In this document: one piece after another, positions 1 through 8,044 of the stretch | Numbering within the stretch: position 1 is the stretch's first letter | How the letters are laid out: every line of letters begins with the position of its first letter | Source: CTSoil-043 sp963744095 | GTDB taxonomy: Bacteria; Chloroflexota; Limnocylindria; Limnocylindrales; CSP1-4 | DNA length: 64,000 bases | Assembly: GCA_963744095.1 (NCBI GenBank) | Contig: CAVUSH010000002.1 | Coordinates: 310,001-374,000, forward strand | Reading direction: 5' to 3' | Position numbers and translations under genes: made by a program | Notes under the pieces: generated by a model | What the model saw: the letters and a program-made list of their open reading frames with translations, nothing else | Told to the model about the DNA's origin: nothing | Database searches by the model: none

Positions 1-870
1 CTCGCCTTCCACCCCGGGACGCTCGCCCAGGTCCTCTTCGTGCGAGCGCGGCTCCGCCTCGACGACCCGGCCGACCGCTTCCTCGCCGCCGCGCTGGTCG
101 GGATCCTCCACGGCAAGCGGTCCGGCTACCTGTCCGAGCTCATGCCGAACACCTTCAGCATGGCCCCGCGGTACGTGCGCGACTTCGCGGCGCGGACGGG
201 CTTCGCCGCGTCCGACCGCGACCTCTTCGTCCTCCTGGCCGCGAAGCTCCGCCGTCTTGCCCGCGACGGACGCCCGGGGGCGCCCGGGATCGCGCTCCTG
301 GGGGACGCCCGCGATGCGGGTGCCCGCGCTCGCGTGGCCCTCCGCGGACGGGCGCTCCCGGATCGGGCCCGGCTCGTCCTCACCTCCCCGCCCTACCTGC
401 GGGTCCTCAAGTACGGCTACTACAACTGGCTGAGGACCTGGTTTCTCGGCTTCTCCGCCGCCGAGATCGACGCGACCCTCGACGACGCCCATCGCCGCGA
501 GCCCTATCTCCTGTTTCTCCGGGAGGTGCTGGCCGGCCTGCGCCCGGCCCTGGCCGACGACGCCGTCGTCGCGGTGGTGCTCGGCGACGTCGAGGCGGAG
601 CGAGGCCGGCCGGCGGCCGACAGGCGTGCGATCGGCCTCGCCGACGAGGTCTGGCAGAGTGCCGCGCAACCCGAGGGCTACCTGCTCGCGGGCGTCGTCG
701 GCGACGAGGTGGCCGCTTCGCGCAAGATGACGAAGCTCTGGGGCGACGGGGCGGGGCGGGCCACCCGACGCGACCGGATCCTCGTCCTGGCGCCGACGGA
801 GGCGGGGCGGCGGCGCGCGGTGGCCGGTGGCGCGCTCCCCATCGACTGGAGCTGGCCTTCGCGGCGCTGA
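1..870 (+). CDS. DNA modification methyltransferase (N4/N6 amino-MTase fold), 5' truncated by window edge
   Basis: The frame is open from base 1, so the N-terminus lies outside the window. The visible part is about 289 residues. It carries TSPPY (about residue 130), the motif IV catalytic loop (D/N/S-PPY) of amino-methyltransferases that modify adenine N6 or cytosine N4 in DNA. This is followed by the YGYYNWLR.W stretch seen in the permuted site-specific DNA-methyltransferase family. A LDDPVDRF-like segment and HGK precede it, also typical. The AdoMet-binding FxGxG motif is not visible and should be upstream or in a late strand. No restriction endonuclease is adjacent inside the window, so whether it is solitary or part of a system cannot be decided. 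Confidence 0.72.
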   Translation, partial: LAFHPGTLAQVLFVRARLRLDDPADRFLAAALVGILHGKRSGYLSELMPNTFSMAPRYVRDFAARTGFAASDRDLFVLLAAKLRRLARDGRPGAPGIALLGDARDAGARARVALRGRALPDRARLVLTSPPYLRVLKYGYYNWLRTWFLGFSAAEIDATLDDAHRREPYLLFLREVLAGLRPALADDAVVAVVLGDVEAERGRPAADRRAIGLADEVWQSAAQPEGYLLAGVVGDEVAASRKMTKLWGDGAGRATRRDRILVLAPTEAGRRRAVAGGALPIDWSWPSRR

Positions 871-971
871 GGGGGGCAGCTGCCGCGCGATCTCCGCGGC
901 GCCGGCGTACGAGTGCGCGGCGCGGCCACGCGCGCGGCGCCGCGCGCCCGTCCGCGGTCCGCAGCCTCCGC

Positions 972-977
972 TACACT
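972..977 (+). promoter_or_regulatory. -10 box TACACT for a leaderless transcript
   Basis: TACACT lies 7 bases before the ATG at 985, with no Shine-Dalgarno sequence between. Transcription would start at or next to the A of ATG. The same arrangement recurs at several genes in this window. Confidence 0.55.
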
Positions 978-984
978 CCGGGCC

Positions 985-1212
985 ATGAAGCCGATCTACC
1001 ACCCGGACGACGTCGCGGCGATGGATCCCCTGGTCCTCATGAAGAACCTGGATCACGTGCGGATGACGAGCCGCCGGCTGAGCTACATCCTCCACCAGCA
1101 GGTCCACCTGTACACGCCCGAGGCGAACCAGCTCCGCGAGCAGATCGACACCTACGTGGAGGCCGAGCGCCAGCTCGAGGGCGAGATGGCGCGCCGGCAG
1201 GTGCGGGTCTAG
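985..1212 (+). CDS. Small hypothetical protein, 75 aa, helical
   Basis: I do not recognise this family. The product is 75 residues, mostly charged and helical, with a heptad-like stretch in its second half (LREQIDTYVEAERQLEGEM) that could form a short coiled coil. There is no signal peptide, membrane segment or cysteine motif, so it is probably a small soluble cytoplasmic protein. The ATG at 985 was chosen over upstream in-frame starts because a TACACT -10 box sits 7 bases before it and the upstream extension is arginine/alanine-rich noise. It stands alone between the methyltransferase and a convergent small gene. Confidence 0.6.
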   Translation: MKPIYHPDDVAAMDPLVLMKNLDHVRMTSRRLSYILHQQVHLYTPEANQLREQIDTYVEAERQLEGEMARRQVRV

Positions 1213-1222
1213 CCTCCAGGCC

Positions 1223-1531
1223 TCAGCGAGGCGCCGCGATCGCCGACCCCCGTCGCTCGCGGAGACCCTGGCCCGGGATGCCGGCGGTCCGCTCCTCCTC
1301 GATCACCGCCGCGGTCATCGCCGCAAGGTGCGGTGTGCCAAACAGGCTGAACCCGATCCCACGCTCCTCGAGCTCGCTGAACCCATAGCCGCGGAAGAGG
1401 CTCCGGCTGGCCACCGCCCACATCTCGTCGTAGAGCTCCGGCCAGCCGACACGGCGGCGGGCCCGGCAGAAGCGGACGAACTCCACGGCCTCGGGATCGG
1501 CCGTGTCGAGCGCACGGGCGCGCGGATCCAT
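1223..1531 (-). CDS. Hypothetical protein, 102 aa
   Basis: Unrecognised protein of 102 residues. The ATG at 1531 is preceded by a GGGAGAGGG ribosome-binding site at good spacing. The open frame continues further upstream, but that part has no start signal and atypical composition. The body reads as a compact domain (EFVRFCRARRRVGWPELYDEM, then RGYGFSELEERGIGFSLF). There is a single Cys, and no membrane segments or known catalytic motif. It is convergent with the preceding small gene, with stops about 10 bases apart. Function unknown. Confidence 0.55.
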   Translation of the reverse strand: MDPRARALDTADPEAVEFVRFCRARRRVGWPELYDEMWAVASRSLFRGYGFSELEERGIGFSLFGTPHLAAMTAAVIEEERTAGIPGQGLRERRGSAIAAPR

Positions 1532-1859
1532 CGATACCCTCTCCCTCCCGCGCACGGCGCGGCACGAACCACGAACGGACCTGGGGCCTGCGGTCCCCGC
1601 GAATCCGGGCGGTCCGACCGCAGTGCCGGGGCGCGATCTCGGTGCCCCGGACCGTCGCCGCCGCACTCCCTGACGTTGACGACTCCCCGATCCTACGCGG
1701 TCCGGGCGGGAGGGCGGAAGGGCCTTGTCCACCAACCAACCCACCGACTTGTCCACAGGAACAGGCGTTCGGTGGACGGCCCCGAGACGGTCCGCATGAT
1801 CCGTGGACAGACTGCGGCGCGGCCCCTTGACACGTCGGCGCGCCCGCCCGAATCCGCGG
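1532..1859. other. Non-coding interval with DnaA-box-like sites
   Basis: No convincing gene lies in these 328 bases. Three DnaA-box-like 9-mers occur within about 85 bases: TTGTCCACC at 1725-1733 (+), TTGTCCACA at 1749-1757 (+), and an inverted CTGTCCACG at about 1802-1810. TTGTCCACA is a strong DnaA site in high-GC bacteria. No dnaA, dnaN or AT-rich unwinding region is present, so an origin is unlikely; a DnaA-binding or titration site is possible. Confidence 0.35.
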
Positions 1860-2933
1860 TCAGGACCGGGCCGCGACCCCCAGGCCGGGCGTGTCGGTCA
1901 GGCGCCACCGGCAGTCGTCCCCGAGCTCGAGGCCCGTGAAGGGATCGTCGGCAAGAAGCAGGCAGCCGTCCAGGTCCACCCATTCCGCGAGCGACGCAAC
2001 CGCCGCGGATGCGGCGATCCCGACGCTCGTCTCCTCCATGCAGCCCAGGAACGTCCGGAAGCCGAGCTCTCGGGCGCGGGCCAGCATCCGCGCCGCCGGG
2101 CCGACACCGCCGCATTTGGCGAGCTTGACGTTGACCCCGTCGACGATCCCGACGAGCGCGTCGAGGTCCTCGATCGAGACGGCGCTCTCGTCGGCGACGA
2201 TCGGCAGGGGCGAGGCGGTCTGGAGGTCCAGGAGCCAGTCGTAGCGGCGGGGCGGGAAGGGCTGCTCGATCAGCTCCACGCCGAGCTCGACCAGCCGGGG
2301 GATGAGGGGAGCCGCCGTCTCCGGCGTCCACCCCGTGTTCGCGTCGACCCGGATCGGCCCGCCGTACACCGAGCGGACCGCCTCGAGCGTCGCCAGGTCC
2401 GCGGGGCCGCCCACCTTGATCTTGAGGGCAGGGAAGCGGGCCGCCCGGCGGGCGCGCCCGGCGACGACCGCCGGCTCGTCGAGCCCCAGGGTGAAGTCGG
2501 TCGGCGGGATCTCGGGCGAGAGCCCCAGGAGCCGGTGGAGGGGCGCCCCCGTCGCCTTGCCGGCGAGGTCGTGGAGGGCGATGTCGAGGGCGCACTTCGC
2601 GGCGCCGTGGCCGCGGATCGCCCCGTCGAAGGCGGCCCCGATCGCCGCCAGCGTCGCCCGCGCCGCCCCGACGCTCGAGGTATCGAGATCCACCGGGCCG
2701 ACCGCCTCGAGGAGCAGGTCCATGACCACCGGCATCGTGGCCAGCGTCTCGCCGTAATACGCGTCGGGATAGCCCTCGCCGAGGCCGACGAGCCCGGGCA
2801 GGATGCTCGACCGGAGCTCCACGATCATCGTCGACATCGTGGCTCCGGCGCCGTGCGATTCGCGGGCGATCCGGAACGGCTCGCGATACGGGATCCGGAG
2901 GACCTGGATCCGGAGGTCCCAGCCGGGATTCAT
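1860..2933 (-). CDS. dgcA: Enolase-superfamily racemase/epimerase, DgcA-like (N-acetyl-D-glutamate racemase or dipeptide epimerase)
   Basis: Muconate-lactonising/dipeptide-epimerase branch of the enolase superfamily, 357 residues. Visible catalytic elements are the KIK motif (K171, K173), the metal-ligand series D197 (VDANTGW), E223 (LIEQPF) and D248 (VADES), and the second-face lysine in VKLAKCGG (about 270). The ATG at 2933 overlaps the TGA of the upstream DUF1611 gene as ATGA, which fixes the start and implies translational coupling. Family members epimerise L-Ala-D/L-Glu. When paired with a DUF1611 protein (DgcN), relatives racemise N-acetyl-D-glutamate to the L form. The pairing favours the DgcA role here; dipeptide epimerase is the alternative. 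Confidence 0.8.
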   Translation of the reverse strand: MNPGWDLRIQVLRIPYREPFRIARESHGAGATMSTMIVELRSSILPGLVGLGEGYPDAYYGETLATMPVVMDLLLEAVGPVDLDTSSVGAARATLAAIGAAFDGAIRGHGAAKCALDIALHDLAGKATGAPLHRLLGLSPEIPPTDFTLGLDEPAVVAGRARRAARFPALKIKVGGPADLATLEAVRSVYGGPIRVDANTGWTPETAAPLIPRLVELGVELIEQPFPPRRYDWLLDLQTASPLPIVADESAVSIEDLDALVGIVDGVNVKLAKCGGVGPAARMLARARELGFRTFLGCMEETSVGIAASAAVASLAEWVDLDGCLLLADDPFTGLELGDDCRWRLTDTPGLGVAARS

Positions 2934-4030
2934 CGGTCGCCTCCCACCCACGGCAGCGCGTCGACCGCCGCCTTGACCTCGGCCCAGAGCGGCGCCGCCC
3001 CGAAGCGGATAGGGTCCGCGGCCGGCAGGCCGGTCTCGGCGGCGATCGCCGCGACGGCCCGACGGGCGTCCTCGTCATCGGCGCACAGGGAGGTGTTGAC
3101 GGCGACGGCCACGACCCTCGAGGGGGCGACCGTTCCCGCGATCCGCTCGTGCAGGTCGATGAAGGGGCGCAGCGGCGCGATCGGGAAGGTGCGCTCCGGG
3201 AGGTGGTCGAAGTCGTGCGCCGCCAGGCCGGCCTTGTGGACCAGGACCATGGCGTGGGGGGTCGCGCCGTGGATCAATCCCAGGGTGACCGCGCTGTAGG
3301 CGGCATGGTCGAGACTCCCCTGCCCCTCCACGATGACCCAATCGCCGAGGCGCTCGCCTTCCTCGACGAGCCACTCCACCGTGCCGTTGAGGAAGTCGCT
3401 GATCACGCGATCGACGGAGACGCCCCAGCCGTCGATCATCATGCCGGTCTGCCCGGTGGGGACGAAGGCGACGGAATCTCCGGCGGCGCGGGCGGCGTTG
3501 CGCAACTCCAGGGCCACCGACATCTTGCCGATCGCGCAGTCCGTGCCGACCGTCAGGATCACCCGCTTGCTCGCGCCGTGACGTCTGCCGGCAGCGGTCT
3601 CGAAGCGCTCGGGCGGACGCCGGTAGTCGATGATGTGGACGCCGGCGATCGCCGCGGCCGCCGACAGCTCCGGGTCATCGCCGAGGAAGGTATGGAGGCC
3701 CGAGTGAAGCTCCAGGCCGGCGTCGATCGCGCCGTGGAGGATGGGCCGCCACGCGTCGGGGAGGCGGCCGCCCGTCGGGGCGATCCCGATGAGAAGCGTG
3801 TCGGGCCGGGGCCGTCCGGGCACGTCGAGCGCCTCGGCGAGGGTGGCGACGATGGGGACGTCGGACCCCGAGATCCACTCCGCCGTCGTGCGCCCCGCGA
3901 GCGTCGAGTCCAGGACGGCGACTACCTCGTCGCGGCCGTACCGGAGCACGCCGAACGCGGTCTTGCCGGAATGGGGGCCGAAGTGGCCCTCGGTGAGGAT
4001 CACCAGCCGGCGCGGCGCCTGGGGTCGCAT
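2930..4030 (-). CDS. dgcN: DUF1611 protein, DgcN-like D-glutamate N-acetyltransferase
   Basis: 366-residue DUF1611 protein. It has an N-terminal Rossmann-like domain (about 1-150) and a P-loop-like C-terminal domain whose Walker-A-type loop reads GTDCAIGKMS (162-171), followed by PTGQTGMMI and VEGQGSLDHAAYS. In the DgcN-DgcA route of D-glutamate catabolism, DgcN acetylates D-Glu to N-acetyl-D-Glu and DgcA racemises it to N-acetyl-L-Glu. Family membership is clear; the activity is inferred from the coupled partner gene, whose start overlaps this stop. A terminator and tRNA-Glu lie just upstream on the same strand, so this pair starts its own transcription unit. Confidence 0.8.
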   Translation of the reverse strand: MRPQAPRRLVILTEGHFGPHSGKTAFGVLRYGRDEVVAVLDSTLAGRTTAEWISGSDVPIVATLAEALDVPGRPRPDTLLIGIAPTGGRLPDAWRPILHGAIDAGLELHSGLHTFLGDDPELSAAAAIAGVHIIDYRRPPERFETAAGRRHGASKRVILTVGTDCAIGKMSVALELRNAARAAGDSVAFVPTGQTGMMIDGWGVSVDRVISDFLNGTVEWLVEEGERLGDWVIVEGQGSLDHAAYSAVTLGLIHGATPHAMVLVHKAGLAAHDFDHLPERTFPIAPLRPFIDLHERIAGTVAPSRVVAVAVNTSLCADDEDARRAVAAIAAETGLPAADPIRFGAAPLWAEVKAAVDALPWVGGDR

Positions 4031-4080
4031 CGGTCCTCCCGTCGCGCGCCGTCCGGCGGGGCCCGGGGGGATGGCCGGAC

Positions 4081-4119
4081 CGAAAAGAGGAACGCCCCCG
4101 GGGCGCGGACCGGGGGCGT
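4081..4119 (-). terminator. Intrinsic terminator after tRNA-Glu
   Basis: A perfect 10-bp stem (ACGCCCCCGG at 4092-4101 with CCGGGGGCGT at 4110-4119) with an 8-base loop. On the minus strand it is followed by TCCTCTTTTCG. It ends the tRNA transcript and isolates it from dgcN. Confidence 0.8.
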
Positions 4120-4132
4120 CGGATCAATCGGC

Positions 4133-4209
4133 TGGTACCGCATACCGGATTCGAACCGGTGATCTCCGCCTTGAGAGGGCGGCGTCCTGGGCCTCTAGAC
4201 GAATGCGGC
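4133..4209 (-). tRNA. tRNA-Glu (anticodon CTC)
   Basis: On the minus strand the acceptor arm GCCGCAT (4209-4203) pairs with ATGCGGT (4143-4137). The anticodon stem closes around loop CTCTCAA, giving anticodon CTC (codon GAG). The T arm is CCGGTTCGAATCCGG. Discriminator A and an encoded CCA end the gene at 4133. Confidence 0.93.
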
Positions 4210-4288
4210 CCGTGATCGCGGCCGTGGCCCTCGACCCGCGAGAGGATACCAGAGCCCCGCGCGCAGCGGCAACCGGCCCCTCGGGGCG

Positions 4289-5182
4289 CTACAGGCGGTG
4301 CGTCTCGAGGAAGGCCCGCACCCGGTCGGCCACCTGCCGGTGCCCCTCCTCCGAGAGCACGAGGCCGTAGTGCGACGAGGCACCGAACTGCTCGTGCTCG
4401 GCGCCCAGCCATGCGGCGAGGCGCTCCGCGCTCAGGGCCGCGGGGGCACCCTCGACCCCCGAGCCGATCACGAGGGTGGGCACGCCTTCCAGCAGGTGCG
4501 GCCGCACCGGGACGCCGGCGAGCATGGACGCGCGGGCCCGGCCCGATTCCCTCGGCTTCTGGCCGAGCAGGTGCTGGATCCGCAGGACCTCGTCGAGGGA
4601 GAGATCGCGGTTCTCGCGCTGGAGCTTCTCGGGAAGTGTCTCCCAGCCGAGCACGGCCCGTCCGTAGACGGGCGGAACGTCCCGGGCGACGTGGAACTTC
4701 CCGGGCGGCCGGATCCCGGCGGGTGCCTCGGCGTCGAGCAGCACGAGGCCGGCCACCCGGACCCGCTCGGCGGCCGCCTTCAGGACCAGGAGACCGCCCA
4801 TTCCGTGGCCCACCGCAACGGCGTTCGGGCCGACCCGCTCGAGCCCGGCCGTCACGTCGTCGAGGTAGGTCGCGAACGAGAGGCCCTGGGGGTCGGCCGT
4901 GCGGCTCCAGTAATGGTTGCCGAGGTTGAGGGCGTGGCCCTCCCAACCGCGGCCGGCGAAATAGCGGAGCCAGCGCTCCCAGAGCCACGAGCCGGCCAGC
5001 TCGCCGTGGACGTAGAAGATCGGACGGCGGCGCGAGCGGCGTTCGGGCAGCCAGCTCTCGATGTAGATGCCGCGCTCCTCGATCTCGAGCTCGTCCTTGC
5101 GCACGGGCCTGCTCCCGGACGCGGCGCTCCCCGACGCGGACGGGGGACGCGGCCAGTCGCGATCGAGCGGGTCGTCGTTCAT
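4289..5182 (-). CDS. Alpha/beta-hydrolase-fold protein with nucleophile serine replaced by glycine
   Basis: 297 residues with the layout of an alpha/beta hydrolase: the HG oxyanion segment (FYVHGELAGSW, about 57-67), the nucleophile elbow and a late His (SSHYGLVLSEEGH). The elbow reads GHGMGG (125-130), where active members have GHSMGG. The catalytic serine at position 127 is glycine (codon GGA), so ester hydrolysis by the usual mechanism is not expected. It may be a binding or scaffold protein, or have a non-hydrolytic role. Residues 1-30 are disordered and charged. It follows the DUF1015 gene with a one-base gap, suggesting an operon. Confidence 0.75.
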   Translation of the reverse strand: MNDDPLDRDWPRPPSASGSAASGSRPVRKDELEIEERGIYIESWLPERRSRRRPIFYVHGELAGSWLWERWLRYFAGRGWEGHALNLGNHYWSRTADPQGLSFATYLDDVTAGLERVGPNAVAVGHGMGGLLVLKAAAERVRVAGLVLLDAEAPAGIRPPGKFHVARDVPPVYGRAVLGWETLPEKLQRENRDLSLDEVLRIQHLLGQKPRESGRARASMLAGVPVRPHLLEGVPTLVIGSGVEGAPAALSAERLAAWLGAEHEQFGASSHYGLVLSEEGHRQVADRVRAFLETHRL

Positions 5183-5183
5183 G

Positions 5184-6506
5184 TCACCACTCGAGAGGGT
5201 TGAGGACGAAGCCGGTCACGGGCTTCGGGTAGAAGTAGGTGCTCTTCGGGGGCATCACGTCGCCGTCGCGGGCCACCGCGACGATCTCGGCGACCGGCGT
5301 CGCCTCCAGCAGGAAGGCGGCGTCAGCTGCCTCGACTCGCTCGTCGACCCAGGCGATCGCCTCGGCGACGTCCTTGGTGAAGGCCACCCGGTCGCCGGTC
5401 GTGGTCGCGGCCCGGTCGATCGCGCAAAGCCGCTCGAGGGTGGCCGAGAGGAGGGTCACGTCGAGGCGCCGGACGGCCTCGCCTCCGGACGGCAGCAACG
5501 GCGCGAAGGATTCTCGGCGCGCGGTCAGGACGGCGCCGCCGCCGCGCGTCCAGAGCCCGATACGCCCGCGACCGCCGGGCGCCAGGGCCTCCGGTCCGAA
5601 TGTCGTGAGGAGCGCCGCGCGATCGGCAGGTGCCGCGTCGAAGAGGCCCGACGACACTGCCGCCTCGACGAGCCCACCCGCGGCGCTCACCGCGCGCGCC
5701 ACGCGGTGCGTCGGCAGCGCCAGGAGCGGCTCGGCCGACGTGTCCATGAACAGAGCGAGCACGAAGTCGAAGGGCGGGTCCACCTCGCACGAGCGGGTCA
5801 TCCGGCGCTCGTCCCGGTAGCGGAGCGCCGTCTCGTAGCGATGGTGGCCGTCGGCGATGGTCACCGGCTCGCGCCCGGCCGCGTCGCGCAGCCCGGCCAC
5901 GAGCGGCGCGGTCGGCCCCTCGTCGGGGACCACCCAGAGGCGGTGCCGAACGCCGTCGTCGTCACGCACGTCGGCGACGGCCGCCATCTCCGTCGCTTCG
6001 GCGAGCAGGCCGTGCGCGGCACCGGAGGCGTCGTCGTAGAGGACCATCACCGCCGAGAAGTTGGCGCCCGACGCGCGCATGAGCTTGTAGCGATCCTCCT
6101 TGGGTCCGGCCAGCGTCCGCTCGTGCGGGAGCACCCCTGCGCCGGGCCCGAACGCTTCGAGACGAAGGCGCCCGTGGAAGCCTCGCTGAACGCGGCGGAG
6201 CGACGTTCCGGGCACCGTGTATTCCTGCTCGTAGACGTAGAGCGACGGCTGGCGGTCCTTGCGCAACGTCCCGTCGGCACGCCATCCGGCGAACGTGCGC
6301 GCGGCCTGGCGGTACTTCTCGTCCGGGTCCGCAGCCCCGGCATCCACCGGCAGGTCGACCGCGACGACGTTGTGCGGATCCCGCGCCGCCAGCTCCGACC
6401 GCCGTCCCGGCGAGATGACGTCGTAGGGGGGCGCGACCACCCGCGCGAGATCAGGCAGCATCTCGGGGTTGTAGCGCAGCGCACGGAACGCGCGGATCTC
6501 GGGCAC
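5184..6506 (-). CDS. DUF1015 family protein
   Basis: 440-residue DUF1015 protein. Diagnostic segments are VAPPYDVIS (24-32), ADGHHRYETA (about 220, a possible metal or phosphate site) and the C-terminal PPKSTYFYPKP. The biochemical role of the family is not settled; members are often annotated as uncharacterised or HTH-associated and sit near serine/one-carbon genes in other bacteria. GTG at 6506 is the chosen start: GGAGG lies 4 bases upstream, and the residues upstream of it look non-coding. It precedes the hydrolase-fold gene by one base, so the two are probably co-translated. Confidence 0.85.
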   Translation of the reverse strand: MPEIRAFRALRYNPEMLPDLARVVAPPYDVISPGRRSELAARDPHNVVAVDLPVDAGAADPDEKYRQAARTFAGWRADGTLRKDRQPSLYVYEQEYTVPGTSLRRVQRGFHGRLRLEAFGPGAGVLPHERTLAGPKEDRYKLMRASGANFSAVMVLYDDASGAAHGLLAEATEMAAVADVRDDDGVRHRLWVVPDEGPTAPLVAGLRDAAGREPVTIADGHHRYETALRYRDERRMTRSCEVDPPFDFVLALFMDTSAEPLLALPTHRVARAVSAAGGLVEAAVSSGLFDAAPADRAALLTTFGPEALAPGGRGRIGLWTRGGGAVLTARRESFAPLLPSGGEAVRRLDVTLLSATLERLCAIDRAATTTGDRVAFTKDVAEAIAWVDERVEAADAAFLLEATPVAEIVAVARDGDVMPPKSTYFYPKPVTGFVLNPLEW

Positions 6507-6725
6507 GCGACCTCCAGGGGCACCGGGACGGTGGTCCGGCGGGCCTGCGCCGCGCGGTGCACGGCGGGATGGCCCAGAGTGTACCGCGCCGCGGCCGGCG
6601 ACCCTCCCGGGGAGCGCAACGTTCCGGCCGCGCCCGGCGTCTGGAACGCCACCCGCCTGCGGGACGCCAGCGCCGGACACAGCGGTAGCACGGGACGTCC
6701 TCGGGCGCCCCGCGCCGCTCGGTGC

Positions 6726-6731
6726 TAGCCT
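6726..6731 (+). promoter_or_regulatory. -10 box TAGCCT, leaderless
   Basis: TAGCCT lies 6 bases before the ATG at 6738, with no ribosome-binding site between them. Confidence 0.5.
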
Positions 6732-6737
6732 CCGGCC

Positions 6738-7208
6738 ATGCTCGATCAGCGGCTCCGGCGCCCGGCTCTCGTCGCCGCCCTCCTCGCCGTGGTCCTTGTC
6801 GTGGGAGCCTGCTCCGCGTTCACGCCGCAGGCGCCCAAGCCCACGGCGACCACCTTCGCCGGGATCGTCTCGGAGCTGGCGCTCGTCGGCGTCGGGGTGC
6901 GGAACGTGGTCGCCGGCGACGCGGGTTGCGACGACCAGCGACTGGCCCGCACGGCGATCTCGTTCGACGCCTCCGGCGTGGACCAAGCGCAGCCGACGCG
7001 GGTCTACCTGTACGCGTTCAAGGACGCGGCGGCGTATGCCGAGCTCCGGCCGGTCGTCGACCTCTGCGCCCGCAGCTACGTCACCGACCCGGCGGCCTAC
7101 GCGTCGGTGGACGCAATGCCGTACGTGTTCGCCGGGCCCGGAGCCTGGGCCCCGGACTTCGAGGACGCCCTTCGCAAAGCGCTCGGGCGGGCCGCCGTCG
7201 GCGGATGA
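6738..7208 (+). CDS. Small secreted lipoprotein, function unknown
   Basis: 156 residues. The N-terminus has a positive n-region (QRLRRP), a hydrophobic core and the lipobox VGAC with Cys25, so the mature protein should be lipid-anchored on the outer face of the cytoplasmic membrane. The soluble part is about 125 residues with two further cysteines (near 64 and 109) that could form a disulfide. No known domain is recognised. The ATG is placed 6 bases after a TAGCCT box. The next gene, a SufR-like regulator, starts 26 bases after the stop with its own TAGCCT box. Confidence 0.7.
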   Translation: MLDQRLRRPALVAALLAVVLVVGACSAFTPQAPKPTATTFAGIVSELALVGVGVRNVVAGDAGCDDQRLARTAISFDASGVDQAQPTRVYLYAFKDAAAYAELRPVVDLCARSYVTDPAAYASVDAMPYVFAGPGAWAPDFEDALRKALGRAAVGG

Positions 7209-7221
7209 TTGCGACCGATGC

Positions 7222-7227
7222 TAGCCT
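7222..7227 (+). promoter_or_regulatory. -10 box TAGCCT, leaderless
   Basis: TAGCCT lies 7 bases before the GTG at 7235. It is the second copy of the same box in 500 bases and supports GTG rather than the upstream ATG at 7205 as the start. Confidence 0.5.
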
Positions 7228-7234
7228 TCGGCCC

Positions 7235-7993
7235 GTGAGCGAGAGCAGCGCCGCCCCTCGGCAGGCCCCTGGTGGGGGCAACGGCCTTGCGAGCGGCCAC
7301 CCCAACGGGCGCGCGGGCCACGGGAACGGCCACCGCAACGGCCACGCGCCCGATGACGCTCTGGGCCGGGCCATCCTCCTCGAGCTCCGCGAAGGCGGCG
7401 CCACTGGACCCGATGCGCTGGCCGCTCGCCTCGAGATGAGCCGGACGAGCACCCTCCAGCGACTCCGCGAGCTCGAGACCGCCGGGTTCGTCGCCCGCCA
7501 GGCCGTCCGCCACGGCGTCGGCCGTCCGCGCCACCTGTACGACATCACGGCGGCGGCCCAGCGAAGCCTCCCGGCCAACTACGACGGCCTGGCGACTACC
7601 CTCCTGGAGTCGATCGTCGAGGTCGGCGGGGACGCCCTCGTGGAGGAGGTCTTCCAGGCCCGCCGACGCCTCCTGCGCGACCGCATCCAGGCCCGGTTCG
7701 CCGAACGCCTGGGCACCGAGCCGACCCTGGCCCAGAAGGTCCGTGAGCTCGCGGTGGTCCAGGATGAGTCGGGCTACGTCTGCCGGGCCGAGACGGCGCC
7801 GGTCAACGGGGGGTCGCTGGAGCTGCGCGAGCACAATTGCGCGATCCTCGGGGCGGCGGCGGGCCACCCGGCCGCCTGTCGGGCCGAGCTCCAGCTCTTC
7901 GAGGATGTCCTCGGAGCGCGCGTCGTGCGCACCTCGCACATCGCCTCGGGCGATCGCAGCTGCGGCTACGCGATCGAGCCCCTCGACGCCTGA
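7235..7993 (+). CDS. sufR: SufR-like iron-sulfur-responsive HTH regulator
   Basis: 252 residues. A low-complexity Gly/His/Asn N-terminus (about 1-40) precedes a DeoR/MarR-like winged helix (about 45-115: MSRTSTLQRLRELETAGFV, then GRPRHLYDIT). The C-terminal half has four spaced cysteines: YVC, then HNC 19 residues later, then AAC after 12 intervening residues, then a final C in SCGYAI. This is the pattern of the SufR family, whose Fe-S cluster senses iron-sulfur status and represses suf genes. No suf operon is in the window, so its target is unknown. A shorter or different regulon is possible, but the family call is good. Confidence 0.75.
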   Translation: MSESSAAPRQAPGGGNGLASGHPNGRAGHGNGHRNGHAPDDALGRAILLELREGGATGPDALAARLEMSRTSTLQRLRELETAGFVARQAVRHGVGRPRHLYDITAAAQRSLPANYDGLATTLLESIVEVGGDALVEEVFQARRRLLRDRIQARFAERLGTEPTLAQKVRELAVVQDESGYVCRAETAPVNGGSLELREHNCAILGAAAGHPAACRAELQLFEDVLGARVVRTSHIASGDRSCGYAIEPLDA

Positions 7994-8016
7994 CGCGTCG
8001 CAACCTCGCGGCGCCG

Positions 8017-8038
8017 GGCCGCCGTCTCCCCGGCGGCC
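8017..8038. terminator. GC-rich hairpin between convergent genes
   Basis: GGCCGCCG (8017-8024) pairs with CGGCGGCC (8031-8038) around a 6-base loop, between the stops of the SufR-like gene and the deaminase gene. There is no T tract, so termination efficiency is uncertain. Confidence 0.45.
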
Positions 8039-8044
8039 GCCACC

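Noticed and set aside
1725..1810. Replication origin
   Set aside because: No dnaA, dnaN, gyrB or AT-rich unwinding element nearby; only three boxes.
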